Below are positions 1-8,711 of a stretch of DNA of 64,000 bases, in pieces. Each line of letters starts with the position of its first letter. The first letter of the stretch is position 1. This DNA comes from Pseudomonadota bacterium. GTDB taxonomy: Bacteria; Pseudomonadota; Alphaproteobacteria; Rhizobiales; Devosiaceae. The stretch is taken from assembly GCA_023393475.1 (NCBI GenBank), contig JAEWLC010000060.1:1-64000 (forward strand), given 5' to 3'. Below the pieces are notes generated by a model. The model searched no databases, was not told the origin of the DNA, and saw only the letters and a list, made by a program, of their open reading frames with translations. A program made the translations under genes and the position numbers.

Positions 1-1121
1 GCGATGTTGCCCTGGCTCGGGTAGCGGGCGACGACTTCCTCGTCGATGTCGCAGCCGAGCCCCGGTCCGTCCGGCACGGTGATCCAGCCGTCCTGCTGCT
101 CGGGATGCGGCACGATGACGTTGCGCCGCTCGGGCCAGTCGTCCTCGAGCCGCTCGAGAATGAAGGCGTTGGGGATGGACGCCATCAGGTGCAGCGCCGC
201 GTACTCGGCGACCGGCCCAAGCGAGCCCGAATGCGGCGCCACCATGATGTGGTGCGCTTCGGCCATCGCCGCGATCTTCTTCATCTGGGTGATGCCGCCC
301 GCCCGGCCGGTGTCGGGCTGGATCACGTCGACCAGTTCCTCCTCGATCAACTGCCGTTCGCCGAAGATGGTGGCCATCCGCTCGCCCGCCGCCAGCGGGA
401 TGTGCGAGGTGGCGCGCAGCCGCCGATATCCCTCGAGGTTCTCGGGGGCGATCGGGTCCTCGATCCAGAGCAGGTCGTATGGTTCCAGCTCCTTCGCCAC
501 CGCCACCGCGTCGGCCGGCGTCAGCCATGGCGGGCCGTGGAGGTCGATGGCGATGTCGACGTCCTTGCCGACGGCCTCGCGCAGCCGTGCGACCTTCTTC
601 ACCGGTTCGGCTACGCCGCCGCACTTGACGGTCGAGATGCCCCGCTCCTTGGCCGAAAGCGCCACTTCCGGCGTGTTGGCGTGGGTATAGATGCGTATCC
701 TGTCGCGCACCTTGCCGCCGAGCAGGTTCCAGACCGGCACGCCGAGCGCCTTGCCCTTGATGTCCCACAGGGCCATGTCGATGCCGGTCATCGCGCCGGC
801 GCCGACCGTGCCGAGCATGCCGTGCCCCATCAGCGACACGTGCATGCGCTGCCACAGCCGCTCGATGTGGGTCGGGTCCTGCCCGATGAGGATCGACTTG
901 AGGTCGTAGATCGCTGTCTCGATCACCCGCGGCCAGCCCGAGCACTCGCCGATCCCGGTAATCCCCTCGTCGGTATAGACCTTGACGAACAGCCAGTTGC
1001 GGGCGCCGCCGAAGCCGCTGGCGACAGACGACTTGGCCTGCATCTGGCCATCGGACGCCCACTGGCTCCGCGGCGGCTCCCCGACATGCATGAGAAACGT
1101 CTTGACGTCGATGATCTTCAT
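1..1121 (-). CDS. Enolase-superfamily sugar-acid dehydratase (mannonate/galactonate dehydratase type), 3'-partial
   Basis: About 373 codons are present; the end runs off the left edge, but the C-terminal GPGLG region is reached, so little is missing. By reading the strand I see the fold signatures of the mandelate racemase/muconate lactonizing group: Lys166 in TVKCGG, Asp193 and His195 in IDLHGPP, Glu221 in WIEDP, Glu247 in AAGERM and His297 in VAPHSGS. The D-x-H-G motif with metal-ligand spacing close to that of D-galactonate and D-mannonate dehydratases places it in that subgroup, which dehydrates sugar acids to 2-keto-3-deoxy acids. The exact substrate cannot be read. It is the last visible gene of the operon starting at 7034, 14 bp after the ABC ATPase. 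ATG at 1121. Confidence 0.85.
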   Translation of the reverse strand, partial: MKIIDVKTFLMHVGEPPRSQWASDGQMQAKSSVASGFGGARNWLFVKVYTDEGITGIGECSGWPRVIETAIYDLKSILIGQDPTHIERLWQRMHVSLMGHGMLGTVGAGAMTGIDMALWDIKGKALGVPVWNLLGGKVRDRIRIYTHANTPEVALSAKERGISTVKCGGVAEPVKKVARLREAVGKDVDIAIDLHGPPWLTPADAVAVAKELEPYDLLWIEDPIAPENLEGYRRLRATSHIPLAAGERMATIFGERQLIEEELVDVIQPDTGRAGGITQMKKIAAMAEAHHIMVAPHSGSLGPVAEYAALHLMASIPNAFILERLEDDWPERRNVIVPHPEQQDGWITVPDGPGLGCDIDEEVVARYPSQGNI

Positions 1122-1135
1122 CGTGGCCCTGGTGA

Positions 1136-2857
1136 CTAGCTGGGTTCGTGGTAGCGGTGCCGGCCGATCATGCCGCGCTGGCGCGGGTCCGGTCGCGGCA
1201 CGGCGGAGATCAGCGCTCGGGTGTATGCATGGCCGGGGCTGCCGACCACCTGCTCGGTCTCGCCCATCTCGACCAGCTTGCCGCGATACATCACGCCCAC
1301 CCGGTCGCACATGTACCGGATCACCCCGATGTCGTGCGAAATGAAGATGAAGGCGAGGTTCAGCTCGTCCTGCAGCCTGAGCAGCAGGTCCAGCACCTGG
1401 AAGCGCAGCGACACGTCGAGCGCCGAGGTCGCCTCGTCGGCGACGATCACCTGCGGCTTCAGCGCAATTGCCCGCGCCACGCCGATGCGCTGGCGCTGTC
1501 CGCCCGAAAAGGCGTGCGGATAGCGCTCGCGCCAGCTCGGATCGAGCCCCACCTGCTCCATCAGCTCGGCCACCCGGTCGTCGAGTTCGCGCCCCCGCGC
1601 CACGTGGTTGACCAGCAGCGGCTCACCGATGATCTGCGCCACCGTCATGCGCGGGTTCAGCGAACCGAACGGATCCTGGAAGATCATCCGCACCTGCCGG
1701 CGCATCGCCTTCAGCGTCTCGCCCTTCGCCTTCACCAGGTCGACTTCGCTTCCGTCGGGCTGCCGATAGCGGATGGCGCCGCCGGTCGGGTCGTAGAGCC
1801 GCACGATGCAGCGGCCCATCGTCGTCTTGCCCGAACCGCTTTCCCCGACGATCCCCAGCGTCTCGCCCGGCTTCACCGACAGCGACACCCCGTCGACGGC
1901 TCTCATCTTGCCGAAATGCATCGAGAGGTTCTCGACCGCGATCACCGGCGGGCGATCCTCCGGTACCGGCGCCCGCTTGAGCCGCAGTTCCGACTTCCGC
2001 TCGAGCTTCAGCACCGAGTTGATCAGCATCTTCGTGTAGTCGTTCTGCGGCGCGTGGAAGATCGTCTCGACGTCCGCCCGCTCGACGACCTTGCCGTGGT
2101 ACATCACGAGCACTTCGTCGGCGATCTCGGCCACGACGCCCATGTCGTGCGTGATGAACATCACAGCCATGCCGTGCTGCTGCTGCAGCTTGCGGATCAG
2201 GTCGAGGATTTCCGCCTGCGTGGTGACGTCGAGCGCCGTGGTCGGCTCGTCGGCGATCAGCAGTTCCGGGTTGCAGGCGAGCGCCATGGCGATCATCACC
2301 CGCTGCCGCATACCGCCCGAGAACTCGAACGTGTAGCGGTCGACCGCCGCGTCCGGGTTCGGGATTTCCACCTGCGTCAGCAGTTCCACCGTGCGCGCCC
2401 GCGCCTCGGCCTTCCTCATCCCGAGGTGGATCTTCAGCACCTCCATGATCTGGTCGCCGACTGTGTGCACCGGCGACAGCGAGCTCATCGGCTCCTGGAA
2501 GATCATGGCTATCTGCTTGCCGCGCACCCGGCGGATTTCCTTGCCATGCGGGTGGAGCTTCGCGAGGTCGACGGTCGACCCGTTCGGGTTGTGGAGCACG
2601 ACCTCGCCCGAGACGATCCGCCCCGGCGCATCGACGATCTTGAGGATCGAGCGCGCCGTCACCGACTTGCCCGAACCGCTCTCCCCCACGATGCAAAGCG
2701 TCTTGCCGCGATGGACCGTGAACGACACCCCGTCTACCGCCTTGGTCACCCCACCTCGCACCGGGAAGTGGGTGGCGAGGTTCTTCACCTCAAGCACGAG
2801 GTCGCTCGTTTCGGGCCGGGGCGCCTCGGCGGCGCGAGTCATGATGCTGTCGGTCAT
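1136..2857 (-). CDS. ABC transporter ATP-binding protein, fused DppD-DppF type
   Basis: Cytoplasmic ATPase of an oligopeptide/dipeptide-family importer with both nucleotide-binding domains on one chain. Each half has a Walker A (GESGSGKS and GESGSGKT), a signature (FSGGMRQRV and FSGGQRQRI) and a Walker B followed by the D-loop (LLIADEPTTALD and VIVADEATSALD). The frame is open to 2893, but the ATG at 2857 sits 8 bp after the stop of the upstream permease, so I prefer it (573 aa). Permeases and binding protein lie just upstream in the same operon. Opp/Dpp-family systems also carry sugar acids and oligosaccharides; the dehydratase next door suggests that here rather than peptides. Confidence 0.9.
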   Translation of the reverse strand: MTDSIMTRAAEAPRPETSDLVLEVKNLATHFPVRGGVTKAVDGVSFTVHRGKTLCIVGESGSGKSVTARSILKIVDAPGRIVSGEVVLHNPNGSTVDLAKLHPHGKEIRRVRGKQIAMIFQEPMSSLSPVHTVGDQIMEVLKIHLGMRKAEARARTVELLTQVEIPNPDAAVDRYTFEFSGGMRQRVMIAMALACNPELLIADEPTTALDVTTQAEILDLIRKLQQQHGMAVMFITHDMGVVAEIADEVLVMYHGKVVERADVETIFHAPQNDYTKMLINSVLKLERKSELRLKRAPVPEDRPPVIAVENLSMHFGKMRAVDGVSLSVKPGETLGIVGESGSGKTTMGRCIVRLYDPTGGAIRYRQPDGSEVDLVKAKGETLKAMRRQVRMIFQDPFGSLNPRMTVAQIIGEPLLVNHVARGRELDDRVAELMEQVGLDPSWRERYPHAFSGGQRQRIGVARAIALKPQVIVADEATSALDVSLRFQVLDLLLRLQDELNLAFIFISHDIGVIRYMCDRVGVMYRGKLVEMGETEQVVGSPGHAYTRALISAVPRPDPRQRGMIGRHRYHEPS

Positions 2858-2864
2858 GGCCGGC

Positions 2865-3995
2865 CTACTTGTTGTATGGGTCGGCTGCGTCACGCAGACC
2901 GTCGCCGAGAAGGTTGAGCGCCATCACCGCAATCACCACCGCCCCGCCCGACGCGAACAGCCAGGGTGCGGTCGCGATGGAGCGGACATTCTGCGCCTCG
3001 CGCAGCAGCACGCCCCACGACACTGTCGGCGGTTGCAGCCCCAGCCCGAGGAAGGAGAGCGAGGTCTCGGCGAGGATCATCGCCGGGATGGCCAGCGTGA
3101 TCGAAGCGATGATGTGGCTCGCAAAGCTCGGCAGCATGTGCCGGAAGATGATGCGCCCCTCCGAGCAGCCATCGAGCCGCGCCGCCGCCACGAACTCGTC
3201 CGTCCTGAGCGCGAGGAACCTCCCGCGCACCACGCGGGCGAGTTGCGCCCAGCCGGTCAGTGACAGGATGATGGTGATCATCATGTACTGGTAGACCGCC
3301 GGCCACCCCTGCGGCAGCGCCGCGGCCAGCGCCAGCCAGATCGGGATCGAGGGCAGCGCCAGCACGAACTCGATGATGCGCTGGATGACGAAGTCGATCT
3401 TGCCGCCGTAGTAGCCCGAGATGCCGCCTAGCACGATGCCGATCAGCAACGACAACGCCACGCCGACAAGGCCGACCGACATCGATATCTGCGCACCCTG
3501 CATGATGCGGCTCCACACGCACCGTCCCAGCCGGTCGGAGCCGAAGAGGAACAGCGGGAGCTTGGGATCAGCCGAGGCGATCAGGTGGATGTCGGTCGGA
3601 ATGAAGCCGAACAGCTTGTACTCGAAACCCCTGCCGAACAGTACGATCGGCGTCGCACTCTCGACGTCCGGCTCGTAGTTGGCGGCCAAGGTTTCGGGGT
3701 CACGCACCAGCTTCTGCGGAATGAAGTGCGGCCACTGCAGCGAACCGTCGGCCGCCTGCATTGTGATGGTCGCCGGCGGCTGGAACGGCGTCCGCGCGTT
3801 CTGCTTGCCCGGATCGTTGACCGCGAAGAAGTCGGGCGCCGCGGCGATGATGTAGAGCAGGATCGTCACCACCAGCCCGGCCATGGCAAGCTTGTGCTTC
3901 CTGAATGCCCACCAGACGAGTTGTGCCTGCGAGGCGACGGCGGCCCGCTGGGCCCGGACGGAGCCGGCAACGGAGTTGATTGTGGCGTCGGTCAT
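2865..3995 (-). CDS. ABC transporter permease, DppC/OppC type
   Basis: Inner-membrane permease of 376 aa. A cytoplasmic N-terminus leads into a first membrane helix (residues about 36-50), followed by a periplasmic loop of over 100 residues and then the BPD_transp_1 core. The EAA-type coupling loop is visible around AAARLDGCSEGRIIFRHMLP, as is the family ending LGDGLRDAADP. The long first loop and this C-terminus are typical of the DppC/OppC partner. It follows the DppB-type permease by 9 bp and is followed by the ATPase. Start ATG at 3995. Confidence 0.9.
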   Translation of the reverse strand: MTDATINSVAGSVRAQRAAVASQAQLVWWAFRKHKLAMAGLVVTILLYIIAAAPDFFAVNDPGKQNARTPFQPPATITMQAADGSLQWPHFIPQKLVRDPETLAANYEPDVESATPIVLFGRGFEYKLFGFIPTDIHLIASADPKLPLFLFGSDRLGRCVWSRIMQGAQISMSVGLVGVALSLLIGIVLGGISGYYGGKIDFVIQRIIEFVLALPSIPIWLALAAALPQGWPAVYQYMMITIILSLTGWAQLARVVRGRFLALRTDEFVAAARLDGCSEGRIIFRHMLPSFASHIIASITLAIPAMILAETSLSFLGLGLQPPTVSWGVLLREAQNVRSIATAPWLFASGGAVVIAVMALNLLGDGLRDAADPYNK

Positions 3996-4004
3996 TGGCG
4001 CCCC

Positions 4005-4991
4005 CTATTCGAGCCGGATGCGCGGGTCGACCAGCGCGAGGAGAATGTCACTGATGAGCGAGCCGATCAGCGTCAGCGCGCAGATCAGCAGCACAAAGGC
4101 GCCGGCGAGGTACATGTCCTGGCTCATCAGCGACTGCAGCAGCAGCGGTGCCGCCGTCGGCAGGTTGAGGACGATCGCCACGACGATCGAGCCGGAAATG
4201 AGGTTCGGCAGCAGCCACGAGATCGTGGAAATGAACGGGTTGAGCGCAATCCGCACCGGGTACTTCACCAGCAGGTGGAACTCGCTCAGCCCCTTGGCCC
4301 GGGCAGTCGTCACATAAGGCTTGTTGATCTCGTCGAGCATGTTGGCCCGCATCACGCGGATCAGGCTCGCGGTGCCGGAAATGGCGAGGATGATCACCGG
4401 GATCCACAGGTGCGCGATGAGGTCGAGCACCTTGCCCCAGCTCCAGGGCGCGTTCTGGTACTCCTCGGAGAACAGCCCGCCCACGTCCTGCCCCCAGACC
4501 ACCACCGCCACGTACATCAGCACCAGCGCGAGAAGGAACGAGGGAATGGCGAGGCCGAGGAAGCTCACCAGCGTGAACAGGTAGTCGCCGATCGAGTACT
4601 TGCGCACCGCCGAGTAGACGCCGATCGGCAGCGCGATGGCCCAGGTGGCGATCAGCGTGGAAAGCGTCAGCACCAGGGTCAGCATCATGCGTTCCCAGAT
4701 CAACCCGCTCACCGGCTGCTGCCATTCGAAACTGAGCCCGAAATCGCCGCGGGTCAGGATGCCCCAGATCCACTTGCCGTATTGCACCAGCATCGGCTCA
4801 TCGAGCCCGAAGCGCTCGCGCAGCGCGGCGGCGGCATTCTGGTCGACCACCTCGTTCGAGGCGGCCAGCGTCGCGATGTAGTTCGTCACGAAGTCACCGG
4901 GCGGCAACTGGATCAGCACGAAGGCCAGGAAGCTCACCGCAAACAGCGATGGAATCATCCAGAGCACGCGCTTCAGGATATAGACGAGCAT
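4005..4991 (-). CDS. ABC transporter permease, DppB/OppB type
   Basis: Permease of 328 aa, starting MLVYILKRVLWMIPSLF, the usual DppB amino end with a first membrane helix and the FVLIQLPPGDF stretch. The coupling loop TTARAKGLSEFHLLVKYPVR and the ending DPRIRLE are family hallmarks. It pairs with the DppC-type subunit downstream. It is separated from the substrate-binding gene by about 90 bp that hold two identical hairpins, which probably lower permease expression relative to the binding protein. Confidence 0.9.
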   Translation of the reverse strand: MLVYILKRVLWMIPSLFAVSFLAFVLIQLPPGDFVTNYIATLAASNEVVDQNAAAALRERFGLDEPMLVQYGKWIWGILTRGDFGLSFEWQQPVSGLIWERMMLTLVLTLSTLIATWAIALPIGVYSAVRKYSIGDYLFTLVSFLGLAIPSFLLALVLMYVAVVVWGQDVGGLFSEEYQNAPWSWGKVLDLIAHLWIPVIILAISGTASLIRVMRANMLDEINKPYVTTARAKGLSEFHLLVKYPVRIALNPFISTISWLLPNLISGSIVVAIVLNLPTAAPLLLQSLMSQDMYLAGAFVLLICALTLIGSLISDILLALVDPRIRLE

Positions 4992-5017
4992 GCGGTCCGA
5001 CTCCGGCGGGCCATGAA

Positions 5018-5075
5018 GGAGGCCGGCTTGCCGGCCTCCGTGGATCAGGCGAGGGAGGCCGGTTTCCCGGCCTCC
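5018..5075 (-). terminator. Tandem identical hairpins after the binding-protein gene
   Basis: Two stem-loops, 5018-5039 and 5054-5075, share the same 9-bp stem (GGAGGCCGG/CCGGCCTCC) with 4-nt loops (CTTG and TTTC). They begin 7 bp past the stop of the binding-protein gene and precede the first permease. There is no T-run, so full termination is unlikely; mRNA 3'-end protection or partial attenuation is the likely role. Confidence 0.6.
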
Positions 5076-5081
5076 GTTCTG

Positions 5082-7034
5082 TCAGGTGTCGAACGAGAAC
5101 TGCTGCGGCATGGCCGGCGCAGGGTTCGGATAGGTCCAGGAGTCCGTCTCCTTGAGCGGCGTGTTGATGAAGCCGTTCTTGGCGACGCCGAAGGTCGACA
5201 CCGCGAGGCAGACGCCGACGGTTTCGAAGGCCTCGGCGCAAAGGTCGAACACCTCTGCCATAAGCTTGCGACGCTCCTCGAGGTCGGCCGTGCCACGGGC
5301 CTGGTCATAGAGCTTCATGCGCTGCTTCTGGCTCTCGGGCGGTTCCTCGCCCTGCGCACCGTTCGACACGTACCACTGCGCCCATGGAAGGCCGTAGCGC
5401 GAGCCCTGGGTATGCTGGGCGAACAAATCGCGGGCATCGAACATGAAGTCGCGACCACCCGGGCCCGGCCACACCTGGGCATCGTGCTCGTTGTTGTCGC
5501 CGCGGCTGTAGTAGAGCGCCCGCTCGATGGTGTTGACCTTGATGTCGATGCCGATATTGGCCCAGTGCTTCTTGACCAGTTCGAGCGTGTCGACCGCGTC
5601 TGGCTGCAGCGTCGGGATCACGTCGACGGCGAAGAAGATCTTCTGCCCGTCGGGGCGGAGCCGGAACCCGTCACCGTCCTTCTTGTCGAAGCCGAGCCCG
5701 TCCAGCATCGTGTTGGCCGTATCCGGATCGAACTCCGTGTACTGCCGCGACAGCTTCTCGTGGTACCAGGGGTGATCGGGCCGCGGCCCCGTCTGGTACG
5801 GCTCGGATTGGCCGAGGTAGACGAGGTCGATGATCTCCTGCCGGTCGATGCCGTGCGACAGCGCGATGCGGAAGTCCTTGTTGGAGAAGATCTCGCGCAG
5901 CGCCGGATCCTTGTGAGTCATGTTCACGTAGATCTGCATCTGCTGCGATGCCGAGGGCACCAGCTCGACGAGGTGGTAGTCGCCCTTCTCCATGTTCTGG
6001 CTGAGCGTCGGCTTGTTGGCGAGCGAGTTGATCTGGCGTTCCTGCAGATCCATCTTGCCGGCCAGCACGTCCAGCATCAGCGACTGCACGTCCTGGCTGA
6101 TGTTGAAGTTGATGCCGTCGAGATAGGGCAACTGGTTGCCCTCCGTATCGACCTGCCAGAAGAACGGGTTGCGCTTCGCAGTAACGCGGGTGGCGCCGCC
6201 CACATAGGGATCGACGATCACCCAGGGATCGAGCACCGGCTTCTCCGGGTTCGACCAGCGAGACGGGATCTCGATGTCGCCGTTCTTGGCCCGGAACAGA
6301 TCCGGCCAGCTCGGCTGATCCGAGGCCTTCACCATGTCGTCGAGCTTGTCGTTGTACTTGGGCAGGAACTGGCTGGCATAGTGCTTGGCGAACAGCGTCG
6401 GATGCTGCCCGAGCGGCGTCGCCAGCTGCTCGATGAACAGGCCATACGGGCCGGCGAACTTGAACTGGACCGTGTAGTCGTCGATCGCGGTGACGTCCGG
6501 CCCCTTGCCGCCGATGTTCAGGACGGCCGGCAGCGCCTTGTAGAGCTCGGTGTTCTTCACGCAGTCTTCGATGGAGAAGACGATGTCATGCGCGGTGAAC
6601 GGTTCGCCGTCCGACCACTTCATGCCCTTGCGCAGGTGGAAGGTGAACGTGCTGGAGTCGGCGCTCACTTCCCAGCTCTCGGCGACGTTCGGCTCGGCCT
6701 TGGTGAAATCGAAGTCCCACCGCGTCAGGCCCTGGTTGCCGATGCAGCGCAGGATGCCGTTGTGGTCCGAGCTGCCCGACAGGCCGCGCGACCAGGTGCC
6801 GCCGTAGGTGCCGGTCTTTTCCATTGGCGTTACGACAAGCGGATTCTCCGGCAGGCGGTCGGCCAGGGGCGGCAGCTTGCCGTCGGCGACCAGCGCGGTG
6901 AGATCTGGGGCCTCTTTGCTCCCGGCGGCAAAAGCGGGGCGCGCCATGATTGCGACTGCTGCGAGACCTGCAGTGCCCTGCAGGAATCTGCGGCGACCGA
7001 TCAGGCCGCCCTTGCGGGTGGTCTCATGCGTCAT
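5082..7034 (-). CDS. ABC transporter substrate-binding protein, SBP_bac_5 family
   Basis: Periplasmic solute-binding protein of 650 aa, long even for the oligopeptide/nickel-type family (usually 500-600). The N-terminus has a twin-arginine export signal (RRRFLQG, then a hydrophobic stretch ending AFA, cleavage near residue 37), so it is probably exported folded by Tat. SBP_bac_5 features include SWEVSADSSTFTFHLRKGMKWSDGEPFTAHDIVFS and the HGIDRQEIIDLVYLG region. First gene of the operon with the permeases, ATPase and dehydratase. Substrate unknown; a sugar acid or its oligomer fits the context. Confidence 0.9.
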   Translation of the reverse strand: MTHETTRKGGLIGRRRFLQGTAGLAAVAIMARPAFAAGSKEAPDLTALVADGKLPPLADRLPENPLVVTPMEKTGTYGGTWSRGLSGSSDHNGILRCIGNQGLTRWDFDFTKAEPNVAESWEVSADSSTFTFHLRKGMKWSDGEPFTAHDIVFSIEDCVKNTELYKALPAVLNIGGKGPDVTAIDDYTVQFKFAGPYGLFIEQLATPLGQHPTLFAKHYASQFLPKYNDKLDDMVKASDQPSWPDLFRAKNGDIEIPSRWSNPEKPVLDPWVIVDPYVGGATRVTAKRNPFFWQVDTEGNQLPYLDGINFNISQDVQSLMLDVLAGKMDLQERQINSLANKPTLSQNMEKGDYHLVELVPSASQQMQIYVNMTHKDPALREIFSNKDFRIALSHGIDRQEIIDLVYLGQSEPYQTGPRPDHPWYHEKLSRQYTEFDPDTANTMLDGLGFDKKDGDGFRLRPDGQKIFFAVDVIPTLQPDAVDTLELVKKHWANIGIDIKVNTIERALYYSRGDNNEHDAQVWPGPGGRDFMFDARDLFAQHTQGSRYGLPWAQWYVSNGAQGEEPPESQKQRMKLYDQARGTADLEERRKLMAEVFDLCAEAFETVGVCLAVSTFGVAKNGFINTPLKETDSWTYPNPAPAMPQQFSFDT

Positions 7035-7227
7035 CTGGTGAATCTCCTCCCTGTGCAGGCACCCCGTTTTCCCTCCAGGGGAGCCGCTGGGCGAAAGTCT
7101 TATTCATTCGGCGACAAATGACAAGTCTTGACATCTTTGCCCTGTGAATGGCACCGATCGGGGATAAGAACGCCGCAACTGAGCAATAGCTGTCAGTTCC
7201 CGGCGTCGGTCGACCAGGGAGGCCATC
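7035..7227. promoter_or_regulatory. Divergent intergenic promoter region of the sugar-acid locus
   Basis: 193 bp between the leftward transporter operon and the rightward aldolase-regulator-dehydrogenase operon. It is AT-richer than the surrounding genes and contains the palindrome at 7118-7134. I could not place convincing -10 boxes. Confidence 0.55.
7118..7134. promoter_or_regulatory. Candidate GntR-family operator
   Basis: 17-bp near-perfect palindrome ATGACAAGTCTTGACAT (8-bp arms with one mismatch around a central T). Its position between the divergent operons, one of which encodes a FadR/FCD-type GntR regulator, makes it the best candidate for that regulator's binding site. A TTGACA hexamer (7128-7133) lies inside it. 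Confidence 0.5.
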
Positions 7228-7938
7228 TTGGATCTGAGCGAGGATGCCCGTCGCAAGTTTGCGGCTGTGTCGACGGCGACACTGACCTCTGTGTTGATGA
7301 AGCACGGACTGAGGAACGCCTTCATCGGCGGCCTCCACCTGCTCAATCGCGATGCGCCGCGCATGGTGGGGCCGGCCTTCACCCTGCGCTACATCCCGGC
7401 CCGTGAGGACATCGACCAGACCAGCGCTTTCGAGGGGCGCAAGCACCCGCAGCGCGTTGCCGTCGAAACCTGTCCGCCCGGCCATGTCATGGTGATCGAC
7501 AGCCGCAAGGACGCCTCCGCCGCCTCGGCCGGCGGCATTCTCGTCACTCGTATGTTCAAGCGCGGCGTCGCCGGCGTCGTCACCGACGGCGGCTTCCGCG
7601 ACACGCCGGATATCGAAAAGCTCCCCTTCCCCACCTATCACAGCCGCCCCAGCGCCCCGACCAACCTGATCCGTCACCACGCCCTCGATGTGAACCAGCC
7701 CATCGGCTGCGGCGACGTGCCGGTCTATCCCGGCGACATCATGGTCGGTGACGCCGAGGGCGTGGTCGTGGTACCGGCGCACCTCGCCACCGAAGTGGCG
7801 GATGAAGCCTACGAGCAGACGCTCTTCGAGGATTTCGTGCAGGAGAAGGTAATGGCGGGCGCCATGACGTTCGGGCTCTACCCGCCCGAGGCGGAGGCCA
7901 GGGCCGAATATGCCACCTGGCGGGCCGCGAGGCGCTGA
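7228..7938 (+). CDS. RraA-family aldolase/lyase
   Basis: 236 aa of the RraA/HMG-CHA aldolase fold family. The motif VVTDGGFRDTPDI carries the expected Arg and Asp of the metal and pyruvate-enolate site, and GDAEGVVVVP is the conserved C-terminal strand. True RraA inhibits RNase E, but members next to sugar-acid genes act as metal-dependent aldolases or decarboxylases on keto acids, which I infer here. Start is TTG at 7228, chosen for the strong AGGGAGG at 7216-7222. First gene of the rightward operon. Confidence 0.8.
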   Translation: MDLSEDARRKFAAVSTATLTSVLMKHGLRNAFIGGLHLLNRDAPRMVGPAFTLRYIPAREDIDQTSAFEGRKHPQRVAVETCPPGHVMVIDSRKDASAASAGGILVTRMFKRGVAGVVTDGGFRDTPDIEKLPFPTYHSRPSAPTNLIRHHALDVNQPIGCGDVPVYPGDIMVGDAEGVVVVPAHLATEVADEAYEQTLFEDFVQEKVMAGAMTFGLYPPEAEARAEYATWRAARR

Positions 7939-7961
7939 CGCCAGACCTGACGGAGACCAGC

Positions 7962-8690
7962 TTGGCCGATACCAACACCGCGACGCTGCATCGGGAGCCG
8001 GCCCGGCCCGTGCGGCTGAGCTCGGCCGTATATGATGGCATCGTGGCGCTGATCAGCCGCGGCGATTTTGCCATCAACACCCGCCTGCCCTCGGAGGCAC
8101 AGCTCTCGCAGATGTTCGAGGCTTCGCGCCCGGTCGTGCGCGAAGCGCTGGCACGGCTGCGCGAGGACGGGCTCGTCGTCTCGCAGCGCGGCTCCGGCTC
8201 CTATGTCCGCGGCACGCCCGACGCCACCGTTGCCGAACTTCTGCCGGTCGGCTCGATCGACGACGTCCAGCGCTGCTTCGAGTTCCGCGAGGGCCTCGAG
8301 CCCGTCGCCGCCCGTCACGCCGCCGCCCGCTGGGAACCAGAGGACATGCGCGAGATCGACGCCGCGATGGAGGCCCTCGAGCGCTGCGTGCTGGACGGAG
8401 AACTGGGCGCCGACGAGGACAGCCGCCTGCATGAGGCGATCGCCGAAGCCGCCCACAACCAGTATTACGCCAGCGTGCAGCGCCAGCTTCGGCCGCATAT
8501 TTCCGCCGGCATGAACATCACCCGCTCGCTCTCCCTGCGCCGCACCGTCGAGCGGATGCGCCAGGTGCAGGACGAGCACGTCGCCATCGTCGACGCCATC
8601 CGCCGACGCGACGGCGACGCTGCCGCGGAAATGATGCGGGTTCACATTCTGAACGCCCGCCGTCGCATGTTCGAAGGCGTGGGCAGCTAG
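7962..8690 (+). CDS. GntR-family transcriptional regulator, FadR/FCD subfamily
   Basis: 242 aa. N-terminal winged helix-turn-helix (about residues 18-85: AVYDGIVALISRGDF, LPSEAQLSQMFEASRPVVREAL, SQRGSGSYV) followed by an all-helical FCD ligand domain that includes FEFREGLEP and the metal-type histidines in HEAIAEAAHN. FCD regulators usually repress sugar-acid genes and release DNA on binding the acid. Start is TTG at 7962 with CGGAGA about 5 bp upstream. It probably controls both divergent operons through 7118-7134. Confidence 0.88.
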   Translation: MADTNTATLHREPARPVRLSSAVYDGIVALISRGDFAINTRLPSEAQLSQMFEASRPVVREALARLREDGLVVSQRGSGSYVRGTPDATVAELLPVGSIDDVQRCFEFREGLEPVAARHAAARWEPEDMREIDAAMEALERCVLDGELGADEDSRLHEAIAEAAHNQYYASVQRQLRPHISAGMNITRSLSLRRTVERMRQVQDEHVAIVDAIRRRDGDAAAEMMRVHILNARRRMFEGVGS

Positions 8691-8711
8691 GTCATATTCG
8701 GGGGGATCGAT

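Noticed and set aside
1148..2917. 589-codon plus-strand frame
   Set aside because: Exact antisense of the two-domain ABC ATPase.
3585..7121. 1178-codon open frame on the plus strand
   Set aside because: Antisense shadow of the permease and binding-protein genes in GC-rich DNA; composition is His/Arg/Asp-rich with no domain.
7128..7133. TTGACA as a -35 for the aldolase operon
   Set aside because: No -10-like hexamer at 16-18 bp; kept only as part of the palindrome.
7228..7938. Calling this the RNase E inhibitor RraA
   Set aside because: Sugar-acid context and the related aldolase family make an enzyme more likely.
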